From positions 1 through 36,464 of the forward strand of contig NZ_JSAK01000046.1 of NCBI RefSeq assembly GCF_000802965.1: a stretch of DNA of 36,464 nt. Reading direction: 5' to 3'. Every line of letters starts with the position of its first letter. The stretch's first letter is position 1. The notes beneath the pieces are model-generated. The model did no database searches. It was not told where the DNA came from and saw only the letters and a program-made list of their open reading frames with translations. Shown in pieces: positions 6,043-13,632 of this stretch. The position numbers and the translations under genes were made by a program. The stretch comes from Pseudomonas fluorescens (GTDB lineage Bacteria; Pseudomonadota; Gammaproteobacteria; Pseudomonadales; Pseudomonadaceae).

Positions 6043-7284
6043 TCACTCACCCTGGCGGGAAGGCGCGTCCAGTTCGAAAGCCGTGTGCAGGGCGCGCACA
6101 GCCAGCTCCAGGTACTTCTCTTCGATCACTACGGAGACTTTGATTTCCGAAGTCGAGATCATCTGGATGTTGATGCTTTCCTTCGCCAGGGATTCGAACA
6201 TGCGGCTGGCTACGCCTGCGTGAGAGCGCATGCCAACGCCGACGATCGAAACCTTGGCGATCTTGGTGTCGCCAACGACTTCACGGGCACCGATCTCGCG
6301 AGCAGTGTTTTCCAGCACGGTCTGTGCCGCCTGGTAGTCATTGCGGTGCACGGTAAAGGTGAAGTCGGTGGTGTTATCGTGCGCGACGTTCTGCACGATC
6401 ATGTCGACTTCGATGTTCGCGGCGCTGATCGGACCGAGAATCTTGAAGGCAACGCCCGGGATGTCTGGCACGCCACGGATGGTCAGCTTGGCTTCATCGC
6501 GGTTGAAAGCGATACCGGAAATGATCGGCTGTTCCATGGTTTCCTCTTCATCGATAGTAATGAGGGTGCCCGGACCCTCCTTGAAGCTGTGCAGTACGCG
6601 CAGCGGAACGTTGTACTTGCCGGCGAATTCCACCGCACGGATCTGCAACACCTTGGAACCGAGGCTGGCCATTTCCAGCATCTCTTCGAAGGTGATCTTG
6701 TCCAGGCGCTGAGCCACGGACACCACACGCGGGTCGGTGGTGTAGACACCGTCGACGTCGGTGTAGATCTGGCACTCGTCAGCCTTCAAGGCTGCCGCCA
6801 GCGCCACGCCGGTAGTGTCGGAACCGCCACGACCGAGGGTGGTGATGTTGCCGTGTTCGTCGACGCCCTGGAAACCAGCGACAACCACCACGCGACCGGC
6901 CTTCAGATCACCACGAATCTTCTGGTCATCAATCTGCAAGATACGCGCTTTATTGTGCGCGCTATCCGTCAGAATCCGTACCTGGTTGCCGGTGTAGGAC
7001 ACTGCTGGCACACCGCGCTTGATCAGCGCCATGGCCAACAGGGCAATCGTCACCTGCTCACCGGTGGATACGATCACATCCAGCTCACGGGGAACCGGTT
7101 GGCCGTCACCACTGATTTGCTTGGCCAGATCGATCAGACGGTTGGTTTCGCCGCTCATTGCAGACAGCACAACCACCAGGTCATCGCCGGCATCGCGGAA
7201 TTTCTTAACCTTGTCGGCGACCTGCTCGATTCTCTCGACAGTGCCGACCGAGGTGCCTCCAAATTTCTGTACGATCAAAGCCAT
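6043..7284 (-). CDS. lysC: Aspartate kinase LysC
   Basis: This 413-residue aspartokinase phosphorylates aspartate in the first step towards lysine, threonine, methionine and diaminopimelate. The kinase domain starts with the KFGGTSVG motif (residues 6-13) and includes the conserved GFQGVDEHGNITTLGRGGSDTT region around 150-175 for substrate and ATP binding. Two ACT domains fill the last 150 residues (around LTIRGVPDIPGVAFKILGPI and KVSIVGVGMRSHAGVASRMF) and bind lysine or threonine for feedback control. The start is set at MALIVQKF (7284), as in all homologues; the frame is open 14 codons further upstream. GAGG lies about 10 nt before it. alaS lies 91 nt upstream on the same strand, and lysC has its own terminator. 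Confidence 0.96.
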   Translation of the reverse strand: MALIVQKFGGTSVGTVERIEQVADKVKKFRDAGDDLVVVLSAMSGETNRLIDLAKQISGDGQPVPRELDVIVSTGEQVTIALLAMALIKRGVPAVSYTGNQVRILTDSAHNKARILQIDDQKIRGDLKAGRVVVVAGFQGVDEHGNITTLGRGGSDTTGVALAAALKADECQIYTDVDGVYTTDPRVVSVAQRLDKITFEEMLEMASLGSKVLQIRAVEFAGKYNVPLRVLHSFKEGPGTLITIDEEETMEQPIISGIAFNRDEAKLTIRGVPDIPGVAFKILGPISAANIEVDMIVQNVAHDNTTDFTFTVHRNDYQAAQTVLENTAREIGAREVVGDTKIAKVSIVGVGMRSHAGVASRMFESLAKESINIQMISTSEIKVSVVIEEKYLELAVRALHTAFELDAPSRQGE

Positions 7285-7375
7285 TTCAAAGCCGCCTCTG
7301 CCCATGAAGGGCGCCCAAATAATCACTCAAACAGCGTTGCGGCCCGCCACTAGACTGCGAGCCGCAAGCACTGCC

Positions 7376-9994
7376 TTATAAACCCTGCTCTACAAATGGA
7401 ACGGTCAGCGCCAGTGCTGCATCCAGTGCGCCAGCGTCGGTACCGCCGCCTTGCGCCATGTCTGGACGACCACCGCCCTTCCCGCCCACTGCCGCAGCGG
7501 CTTGCTTCATCAAATCACCGGCTTTGAGTTGGCCAGTCAGGTCTTTGGTTACGCCTGCAACCAGAACGACCTTTTCCTCATGGACACTGCCGAGCAGGAT
7601 CACTGCGCGGCCGAGTTTGTTTTTCAGCTGATCGACCAGCGCCAGCAGCGCCTTGCCGTCCTGACCGTCGAGACGCACGGACAGTACCTTCACGCCTTTG
7701 ACATCCAGAGCGGAAGCCGACAGATCATCGCCCGCCGCGCTGGCTGCCTTGGCCTGCAACTGCTCGAGCTGCTTCTCCAGCAGACGGTTGCGCTCCAGCA
7801 CAGCCGACAGCTTGTCGATCAGGTTATCGCGGCTGCCCTTAACCAGGTTGGCCGCTTCCTTGAGTTGTTCTTCCGCAGCGTTCAAGTAGGCCAGTGCCGC
7901 AGCACCGGTGACTGCCTCGATACGACGCACACCCGACGCCACACCGCCTTCGCTGATGATTTTCAGCAGGCCTATGTCGCCGGTACGGTTGGCGTGGATA
8001 CCGCCGCACAGTTCGACGGAGAAATCGCCGCCCATGCTCAACACGCGTACGTTGTCGCCGTACTTCTCGCCGAACAGCGCCATGGCGCCTTTCTGCTTGG
8101 CGGTTTCGATGTCTGTTTCTTCGGTTTCAACGGCGGAGTTCTTGCGGATCTCGGCGTTGACGATGTCTTCCAGTGCTTTTAGCTGTTCAGGCTTGATCGC
8201 TTCGAAGTGGCTGAAGTCGAAGCGCAGGCGCTGACTGTCGACCAACGAACCTTTCTGCTGAACGTGCTCGCCCAATACCTGACGCAATGCTGCGTGCAGC
8301 AAGTGGGTGGCCGAATGGTTCAACGAAGTCGCGTGACGCACCTCGGCATCCACGTGGGTTTCCACTGGAGCGCCGATGGTCAGGCTGCCGGAATCCAGCA
8401 CGCCATGGTGCAGGAACGCACCGCCGGTTTTGGTGGTGTCACGCACATCGAAACGCGCGCTGCCCGCCTGGAGAAAGCCGCAGTCGCCGATCTGGCCGCC
8501 GGATTCAGCGTAGAACGGCGTCTGGTTGAGAACGATCACCGCCTCTTCGCCTTCATTCAAGACGTCGACCGACTGGCCATCTTTATAGATAGCGACAATT
8601 TTCGCCGAACCGCTGGTGTCTGCATAACCGGTGAACTCGGTGGCCACATCAACCTTGACCAGCGTGTTGTAGTCCAGACCGAACGAGCTGGCCGAACGCG
8701 CGCGAACACGCTGGGCTTCCATCTCACGCTCGAAACCGACTTCGTCGACGGTCAGGTTGCGCTCGCGTGCAATGTCGGCGGTCAGGTCCATCGGGAAACC
8801 GTAGGTGTCGTAGAGTTTGAACACCACGTCGCCCGGCACTACGGTGCCTTTGAGTTCCAGCAGGTCCTGCTCGAGAATCTTCAGGCCGTGCTCCAGGGTC
8901 TTGGAGAACTGCTCTTCTTCGGCCTTGAGCACGCGCTCGATGTTGCTCTGCTGCTTTTTCAGTTCCGGGAAGGCTTCGCCCATCTCGACGACCAGTGCCG
9001 CGACGATCTTGTAGAAGAAGCTGCCAGTGGCGCCCAGCTTGTTACCGTGACGGCAGGCACGACGGATGATCCGGCGCAGTACGTAACCGCGACCTTCGTT
9101 GGACGGCAGCACGCCGTCAGCGATCAGGAAACCGCACGAACGGATGTGGTCGGACACCACTTTCAGCGAAGACTGATCGCCATTTTCGCAGCCGATCGCC
9201 TCGGCCGACGCGCTCAGCAAGTTCTTGAACAGGTCGATTTCGTAGTTGGAGTTGACGTGCTGCATTACCGCACTGATCCGCTCCAGGCCCATGCCGGTGT
9301 CGACCGACGGTGCTGGCAGCGGATGCAACACGCCATCGGCGGTGCGGTTGAACTGCATGAACACGTTGTTCCAGATCTCGATATAACGGTCGCCATCTTC
9401 TTCCGGCGAGCCCGGTGGGCCGCCCCAGATGTGGTCGCCGTGATCGTAGAAAATCTCGGTGCATGGGCCGCAAGGACCGGTATCGCCCATGGTCCAGAAG
9501 TTGTCGGAGGCGTAAGGCGCGCCTTTGTTGTCACCGATGCGAATCATACGCTCGACCGGCACACCGATCTCTTTGGTCCAGATGTCATACGCTTCGTCGT
9601 CGGAGGCATAGACGGTGACCCAGAGTTTTTCCTTCGGCAGTTTCAGAACGCCAGTCAGGAAGGTCCAGGCGAAGGTAATCGCATCGTGCTTGAAATAGTC
9701 ACCGAAGCTGAAGTTACCCAGCATCTCGAAGAAGGTGTGGTGGCGAGCGGTATAACCGACGTTTTCCAGGTCGCTGTTCTTGCCACCGGCACGCACGCAT
9801 TTCTGGCTGCTGGTCGCGCGGGTGTACGCACGTTTTTCCTGGCCCAGGAAGCAGTCCTTGAACTGGTTCATCCCCGCGTTAGTGAACAGCAGGGTTGGGT
9901 CGTTGCCCGGAATCAAAGAGCTGGAGGCTACACGGGTGTGGCCTTGCTCTTCGAAGAAGCGAAGGAAGGCTTCACGGATTTCTGCGCTTTTCAT
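7376..9994 (-). CDS. alaS: Alanyl-tRNA synthetase
   Basis: The 872-residue protein charges tRNA-Ala. It has the normal Pseudomonas length and all parts. The class II catalytic core starts MKSAEIREAFLRFFEEQGH, and a conserved RHHTFFEMLGNFSFGDYFK segment lies at about residues 75-95. The central tRNA-recognition part follows. The editing domain has the HSATH motif (about 560-565) and the distal CGGIHANRTGDIG zinc-site part (about 662-674), which removes Ser and Gly mischarged on tRNA-Ala. The C-terminal oligomerisation/C-Ala domain is Gly-rich (GGKGGGRPDMAQGGG). The start at 9994 is chosen from homologues; 22 further codons upstream are open but overlap the promoter. The order ltaE-alaS-lysC-csrA is conserved in Pseudomonas. 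Confidence 0.97.
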   Translation of the reverse strand: MKSAEIREAFLRFFEEQGHTRVASSSLIPGNDPTLLFTNAGMNQFKDCFLGQEKRAYTRATSSQKCVRAGGKNSDLENVGYTARHHTFFEMLGNFSFGDYFKHDAITFAWTFLTGVLKLPKEKLWVTVYASDDEAYDIWTKEIGVPVERMIRIGDNKGAPYASDNFWTMGDTGPCGPCTEIFYDHGDHIWGGPPGSPEEDGDRYIEIWNNVFMQFNRTADGVLHPLPAPSVDTGMGLERISAVMQHVNSNYEIDLFKNLLSASAEAIGCENGDQSSLKVVSDHIRSCGFLIADGVLPSNEGRGYVLRRIIRRACRHGNKLGATGSFFYKIVAALVVEMGEAFPELKKQQSNIERVLKAEEEQFSKTLEHGLKILEQDLLELKGTVVPGDVVFKLYDTYGFPMDLTADIARERNLTVDEVGFEREMEAQRVRARSASSFGLDYNTLVKVDVATEFTGYADTSGSAKIVAIYKDGQSVDVLNEGEEAVIVLNQTPFYAESGGQIGDCGFLQAGSARFDVRDTTKTGGAFLHHGVLDSGSLTIGAPVETHVDAEVRHATSLNHSATHLLHAALRQVLGEHVQQKGSLVDSQRLRFDFSHFEAIKPEQLKALEDIVNAEIRKNSAVETEETDIETAKQKGAMALFGEKYGDNVRVLSMGGDFSVELCGGIHANRTGDIGLLKIISEGGVASGVRRIEAVTGAAALAYLNAAEEQLKEAANLVKGSRDNLIDKLSAVLERNRLLEKQLEQLQAKAASAAGDDLSASALDVKGVKVLSVRLDGQDGKALLALVDQLKNKLGRAVILLGSVHEEKVVLVAGVTKDLTGQLKAGDLMKQAAAAVGGKGGGRPDMAQGGGTDAGALDAALALTVPFVEQGL

Positions 9995-10061
9995 TAGGTT
10001 CTTCCACGGAGGCTGCGGCCAAAGGCCTGTTCGAAACGTCAACAGACGAAGCGACGGCAAA

Positions 10062-10097
10062 GGGCCGCATTATATCGGCCCTGCGCGCGGGGTACAG
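10062..10097 (-). promoter_or_regulatory. Candidate alaS promoter inside a palindrome
   Basis: On the minus strand CTGTAC (10097-10092), a 17-nt spacer and a perfect TATAAT (10074-10069) form a plausible sigma-70 promoter about 75 nt upstream of the alaS ATG. The -10 box sits inside a perfect 6-bp inverted repeat, GGGCCG/CGGCCC (10062-10067 and 10076-10081). E. coli alanyl-tRNA synthetase is known to repress its own gene by binding a palindrome near the start site; the same may hold here, but that is inference. Confidence 0.5.
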
Positions 10098-10140
10098 CGT
10101 GTTTATACGATAGAAACAGTCAATTGGACCGCTAACCCTA

Positions 10141-11145
10141 TCACTTGCGGGAAAAGTCGACGAATGTCGCGACGACCTGCTCGATTTGCCCACGGCTGAC
10201 GTCCATGTGCGTGACCATCCGCAGACGCGCGGCAGCACTGAGCTTGATCCCGCGTTCGGCGGCGAAAGACTTGAGTGCTTCGGCCTTGTCGCCCATGGTC
10301 ACGTAAACCATGTTGGTCTGCACCGGCTCGACTTCATAACCTGCCGCGCGCAGGCCTTCGGCCAGCAATTGCGCGTTGGCGTGATCGTCGGCCAGACGCT
10401 GAACGTTGTTGTCCAGTGCGTACAGACCCGCCGCCGCCAGAATCCCGGCCTGACGCATCCCGCCGCCGACCATTTTGCGCAGGCGTCGCGCCTTGCCGAT
10501 CAACTCCGCCGAACCGCACAACACCGAACCGACCGGCGCGCCCAGGCCTTTGGACAGGCAGACCGAGACCGAGTCGAAATGTTGTGCAATTTCTCGGGCA
10601 TCAACCCCGAGCTTAACCGCCGCGTTGTACAGCCGAGCGCCATCCAAGTGCAGTTGCAGTCCGTGCTCACGAGTAAAATTGCGCGCCCGGGCCAGATATT
10701 CCAGCGGCAAGACTTTGCCCTGCATGGTGTTTTCCAGCGCCAGCAACCGTGTACGGGCAAAGTGAAAATCATCCGGCTTGATCGCGGCGGCGACCTGCGC
10801 CAGGTCCAGCGAACCATCGGCCTGCACTTCCAGCGGCTGCGGCTGGATCGAGCCGAGCACGGCCGCACCGCCGCCTTCGTACTTATAGGTATGCGCCTGC
10901 TGACCCACGATGTATTCGTCACCGCGCTCGCAATGGGCCATCAAGCCCAGCAGATTGCTCATGGTGCCGGTAGGAACGAATAGCGCCGCAGTGAAACCCA
11001 GCCTTTTCGCCAGTTCCGCTTCCAGACGATTGACCGTCGGATCTTCGCCATAGACGTCGTCACCGGTGGCGGCAGAAGCCATCGCGTCGAGCATGCCGGC
11101 GGTAGGTTGGGTGACGGTGTCGCTGCGAAGATCGATAACACTCAT
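10141..11145 (-). CDS. ltaE: Low-specificity L-threonine aldolase
   Basis: This 334-residue PLP enzyme of the beta-eliminating lyase (aldolase) family splits L-threonine and L-allo-threonine to glycine and acetaldehyde. The N-terminus MSVIDLRSDTVTQPTAGML is the family hallmark. LENTMQG (137-143) and the Asp/Arg in LHLDGARLYNA (166-175) bind cofactor and substrate. Lys199 in SVCLSKGLGAPVG is the Schiff-base lysine. GAGG lies 9 nt before the ATG at 11145. The gene lies upstream of alaS on the same strand with about 150 bp between, and is divergent from the FMN riboswitch/ribH transcription unit. The function is well supported; the exact stereospecificity cannot be read from the sequence. Confidence 0.93.
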   Translation of the reverse strand: MSVIDLRSDTVTQPTAGMLDAMASAATGDDVYGEDPTVNRLEAELAKRLGFTAALFVPTGTMSNLLGLMAHCERGDEYIVGQQAHTYKYEGGGAAVLGSIQPQPLEVQADGSLDLAQVAAAIKPDDFHFARTRLLALENTMQGKVLPLEYLARARNFTREHGLQLHLDGARLYNAAVKLGVDAREIAQHFDSVSVCLSKGLGAPVGSVLCGSAELIGKARRLRKMVGGGMRQAGILAAAGLYALDNNVQRLADDHANAQLLAEGLRAAGYEVEPVQTNMVYVTMGDKAEALKSFAAERGIKLSAAARLRMVTHMDVSRGQIEQVVATFVDFSRK

Positions 11146-11344
11146 GAATCTGGCCTCGGTTAGCTGGGGAAAATCCCTTTCAGAGAGGAATTACTGCGGT
11201 CATGCCGACGAATATTCAACCCTTGGGTAGGAAAAGGCGTATTGAACCGACGAAAAAGTCGATAGCAATCATCAGATAGCAGCAATGCACAGGTGAGAAA
11301 TATGTGTTAAAAACGCTGCGCCGCCAAACATTCTGGCGGCAAAA

Positions 11345-11509
11345 CGTTCTCAGGGCGGGGTGTAACTCCCCACCGGCGGTAATTGCGCGCAATGCGCATA
11401 GCCCGCGAGCGCTTGGTGACAGCACGGCTTCGGCGGTGACTGGCGGCAAGGTCAGCAGACCCGGTGTGATCCCGGGGCCGACGGTCATAGTCCGGATGAA
11501 GAGAGAACG
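11345..11509 (+). ncRNA. FMN riboswitch (RFN element)
   Basis: The sequence has the conserved blocks of the FMN aptamer in order: GGGCGGGGTGTAACTCCC then CACCGGCGGT (11353-11380), AGCCCGCGAGC (11400-11410), GGTCAGCAGACCCGGTG (11450-11466), GGGGCCGACGGTCATAGTC (11474-11492) and GGATGAAGAGAGAA (11494-11507). The closing stem P1 pairs CGTTCTC (11345-11351) with GAGAACG (11503-11509). It lies upstream of a lumazine synthase gene, so it will switch riboflavin synthesis off when FMN is abundant. A hairpin GCCGCC/GGCGGC just 5' (about 11320-11339) is not part of the aptamer. Confidence 0.95.
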
Positions 11510-11585
11510 GGATTGGCGCCAATGGGCCGTCCGCAGGCACTCGTGCGAGCGTGCGTACCCTTAAATCCCATTCGATTCATAACGC

Positions 11586-11606
11586 CCTGTTTTTCACACA
11601 AACAGG
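11586..11606 (+). promoter_or_regulatory. Hairpin covering the ribH Shine-Dalgarno
   Basis: CCTGTTT (11586-11592) pairs perfectly with AAACAGG (11600-11606), whose last bases are part of the AGGAG ribosome binding site of the gene starting at 11616. No T-run follows, so this looks like the ligand-dependent sequestering stem of a translation-controlling FMN riboswitch rather than a terminator. The link to the aptamer is inferred. Confidence 0.6.
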
Positions 11607-11615
11607 AGTCAGAAC

Positions 11616-12125
11616 ATGCAACCCACCGCAATCGATAGCAAAAGCAAACACCATCAAGGCGAGCGCGTAGCGTTCATCCAGGCCTGCTGGCACAAGGAAA
11701 TCGTTGATCAGAGCCGTAAGGGTTTCATCAGCGAAATGATTGCCCAGGGTTATCACGAGTCCGACATCGACTTTTTCGAAGTCGGCGGCGCCTTTGAAAT
11801 GCCCCTGCACGCCAAGTTGCTGGCCAAGACCGGTCGTTATGCCGGCATCGTCGCCGCAGCCCTGGTGGTGGACGGCGGGATCTACCGTCACGAATTCGTC
11901 GCCCAGTCGGTGGTCAGCGGCCTGATGCAGGTTCAGCTGGAAACCGAAGTGCCGGTGTTCTCGGTATCCCTGACCCCGCACCACTTCCACGCTGGCGAAG
12001 AACACCAGAAGTTCTTCTTCGAGCATTTCGTGCACAAGGGTCAGGAAGCGGCGAAGACGTGTGCGGATACGCTGAGCAAGATTCGTGCGCTGCGTCGCAC
12101 TGAGCCACGTGCGGTAGCCGTCTAA
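11616..12125 (+). CDS. ribH: 6,7-dimethyl-8-ribityllumazine synthase, type 2 (RibH2-like)
   Basis: This 169-residue lumazine synthase joins the pyrimidine and dihydroxybutanone-phosphate precursors of riboflavin. The motif VGGAFEMPLHAKLLAKTGRY (about 50-69), AALVVDGGIYRHEFVAQSVVSGLM (about 76-99) and PVFSVSLTPHHFHAGEEHQKFF (about 107-128) fit the family. The Glu-Glu-His region near the C-terminus resembles Brucella-type RibH2 enzymes (decameric) more than the canonical 60-mer RibH. Pseudomonas normally has a second, canonical ribH in its rib cluster, outside this window. AGGAG lies 8 nt before the ATG. The FMN riboswitch and the sequestering hairpin lie directly upstream. No normal terminator is seen; a REP doublet follows 9 nt after the stop. 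Confidence 0.88.
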   Translation: MQPTAIDSKSKHHQGERVAFIQACWHKEIVDQSRKGFISEMIAQGYHESDIDFFEVGGAFEMPLHAKLLAKTGRYAGIVAAALVVDGGIYRHEFVAQSVVSGLMQVQLETEVPVFSVSLTPHHFHAGEEHQKFFFEHFVHKGQEAAKTCADTLSKIRALRRTEPRAVAV

Positions 12126-12134
12126 ACACCGAAC

Positions 12135-12223
12135 CTGTAGGAGCTGACGAGTGCAACGAGGCTGCGATTTTTTGATCTACAAAAACAAGATCAAAAGATC
12201 GCAGCCTGCGGCAGCTCCTACAG
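12135..12223. repeat. REP doublet (REPIN) between ribH and astE
   Basis: The outer 12 bases are perfect inverted repeats, CTGTAGGAGCTG (12135-12146) and CAGCTCCTACAG (12212-12223). A second inverted core GGCTGCGAT.../GATCGCAGCC lies inside. This is the common Pseudomonas REP hairpin. It lies between convergent ribH and astE and could also end transcription. Confidence 0.85.
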
Positions 12224-12257
12224 TTGTTGGTTTCAGGCCAGATTTTAGTGTTTGTTT

Positions 12258-13268
12258 TCAGGCCAGGTTTTCGTCGGTGGTCGGCACGATCAGGATGCCG
12301 GCGCGCAGGCCGTTCTTCACTTTGGGGTTCGGGAAGATGATCCGGGCGCCCTCCTCCTCGATGATCCAACGGGTCTGGGCGATGTCCTCGGCCAGCAGAT
12401 AACCCACTTCCAACTCCGAAAAGTTTTCAATGTCCGCCGGCAGGTTCAGGCGGAAGCTGTCACTGTGCTTGATGATTTCCCGGGCCACGCTAAACAGCTG
12501 CAGCCCGTCGAGAGCTTCTTCAGTCAGCTCCGGCTCGGAGCCTTCGATAATCTGTTTGAGGCGGGTTTCCAGCAGGGACACGTTGACACCATCGTTGTGC
12601 CCGAACGGCCGTGCCTTGCCCAGTTCCAGAGTGAAGGCCTCGGCCCCAAGCTTGTCGTAGGTATAGGAACTGAAAACGATGGACGGTTTGTTCTGCAGCA
12701 GCACCGCCTCCATGCCGGCGGCGCGCAGACGAGCCAGTTCCTGGCGAGAGTGCTGACGACCTTCCTTCCACGGATACAACGCGAACTGTTCGATTTTCGA
12801 ACCGCGAATTGCGGTGTGCAGGTCGTAGTGCAGTCGCTGGCGGTCCGGCAGGCTGAAGAAACTGGCGGCCAGGCGCTCCAGTTCACAAGCGCGCAAGGCT
12901 TCGGAGCCGCTGCTTTGTTCGTGACGGCCATTGAACAGCCGATTGACGTCCTGCTCGACGAAACGCTCGCCCTTGCGAATCGCTTCCGGGTTGCCGAACA
13001 GGAACAGAATGCGTGTACGCGGTTTCAAGTCGCCGCGGGCGATGTCGTGCAACAGGCGATCGAGCAACTCGATCGGCGCTGTTTCGTTGCCGTGGATGCC
13101 GGCCGATAGCAGCAGGTCCAGGCCATTGTCGCGAGCTTCAGGTGGCCGGACTTCCAGCGCACCTTCACTCAACCAGCGCATGCGCACGCCTTCGACAGTC
13201 AGTTGAGTCTTCTCCGCCGGTTCGCGGCCGGCGAGGGTTAGTTCAAGCAGTTTGCCGAGGGCGAGCAT
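12258..13268 (-). CDS. astE: Succinylglutamate desuccinylase
   Basis: This 336-residue zinc enzyme of the AstE/aspartoacylase (M14-like) family catalyses the last step of the AST pathway: N-succinylglutamate to glutamate and succinate. The zinc ligands are visible as His59 and Glu62 in SAGIHGNETAP and His151 in HYDLHTAIRG. The catalytic Glu is in FTLELGKARPFG (about 216-220). The C-terminal beta domain is intact. AAGGA precedes the start ATG at 13268. It is the last gene of the aru/ast operon, as in P. aeruginosa, and follows a small His-rich protein gene by 12 nt. A REP doublet lies past its stop. Confidence 0.95.
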   Translation of the reverse strand: MLALGKLLELTLAGREPAEKTQLTVEGVRMRWLSEGALEVRPPEARDNGLDLLLSAGIHGNETAPIELLDRLLHDIARGDLKPRTRILFLFGNPEAIRKGERFVEQDVNRLFNGRHEQSSGSEALRACELERLAASFFSLPDRQRLHYDLHTAIRGSKIEQFALYPWKEGRQHSRQELARLRAAGMEAVLLQNKPSIVFSSYTYDKLGAEAFTLELGKARPFGHNDGVNVSLLETRLKQIIEGSEPELTEEALDGLQLFSVAREIIKHSDSFRLNLPADIENFSELEVGYLLAEDIAQTRWIIEEEGARIIFPNPKVKNGLRAGILIVPTTDENLA

Positions 13269-13280
13269 AGAGCGGTTTCC

Positions 13281-13571
13281 TTAATGGTCGTGATTGCAAT
13301 CCGGGCCGTGGACGTGGTCCTCGTCGTCACCGATTTCCGCCGGTTCCATTTCCAGTTGCAGACTTACCAGATTAGTCGCCAGTGGGCGCAACAGCAGGTT
13401 GGCGTATTCGGCGTCACCTTCTTCGACGTCCACGCCGATCAGCAACTGGCCGCGGCCGTCCTGCTGGATCCACAGCTCTTTGCCTTGCCACATGACCGCG
13501 ACGCGGGTGCAGGACGTTTCCAGTTGCGTGCCGTCGGTGTCTTCAAGGATCAGCTGCAGGGTATCGCTCAT
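13281..13571 (-). CDS. Small conserved protein with His-rich tail in the ast operon
   Basis: The protein has 96 residues and starts MSDTLQLILEDTDGTQLETSC. It is acidic and mostly beta, and ends with DDEDHVHGPDCNHDH, a cluster of His, Cys and Asp able to bind metal. Homologues at the same place in other Pseudomonas (PA0900 type) are often named topoisomerase II, for which nothing in the sequence gives support. I chose the start at 13571 over 15 codons upstream (13616) because the protein-like composition begins there. It sits between astB and astE on one transcript. A role in metal supply to the zinc enzyme AstE would fit but is pure inference. Confidence 0.75.
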   Translation of the reverse strand: MSDTLQLILEDTDGTQLETSCTRVAVMWQGKELWIQQDGRGQLLIGVDVEEGDAEYANLLLRPLATNLVSLQLEMEPAEIGDDEDHVHGPDCNHDH

Positions 13572-13632
13572 GTTTTTACGCTCTCGTTTGAGATGAAGCA
13601 GCGCGCTGTCGTGCACAACAACGCGCCGTCGA

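Noticed and set aside
6031..9997. Long plus-strand frames (6031-7353, 8207-9997) opposite lysC and alaS
   Set aside because: They mirror complete housekeeping genes on the other strand; long antisense frames are common in high-GC Pseudomonas DNA.
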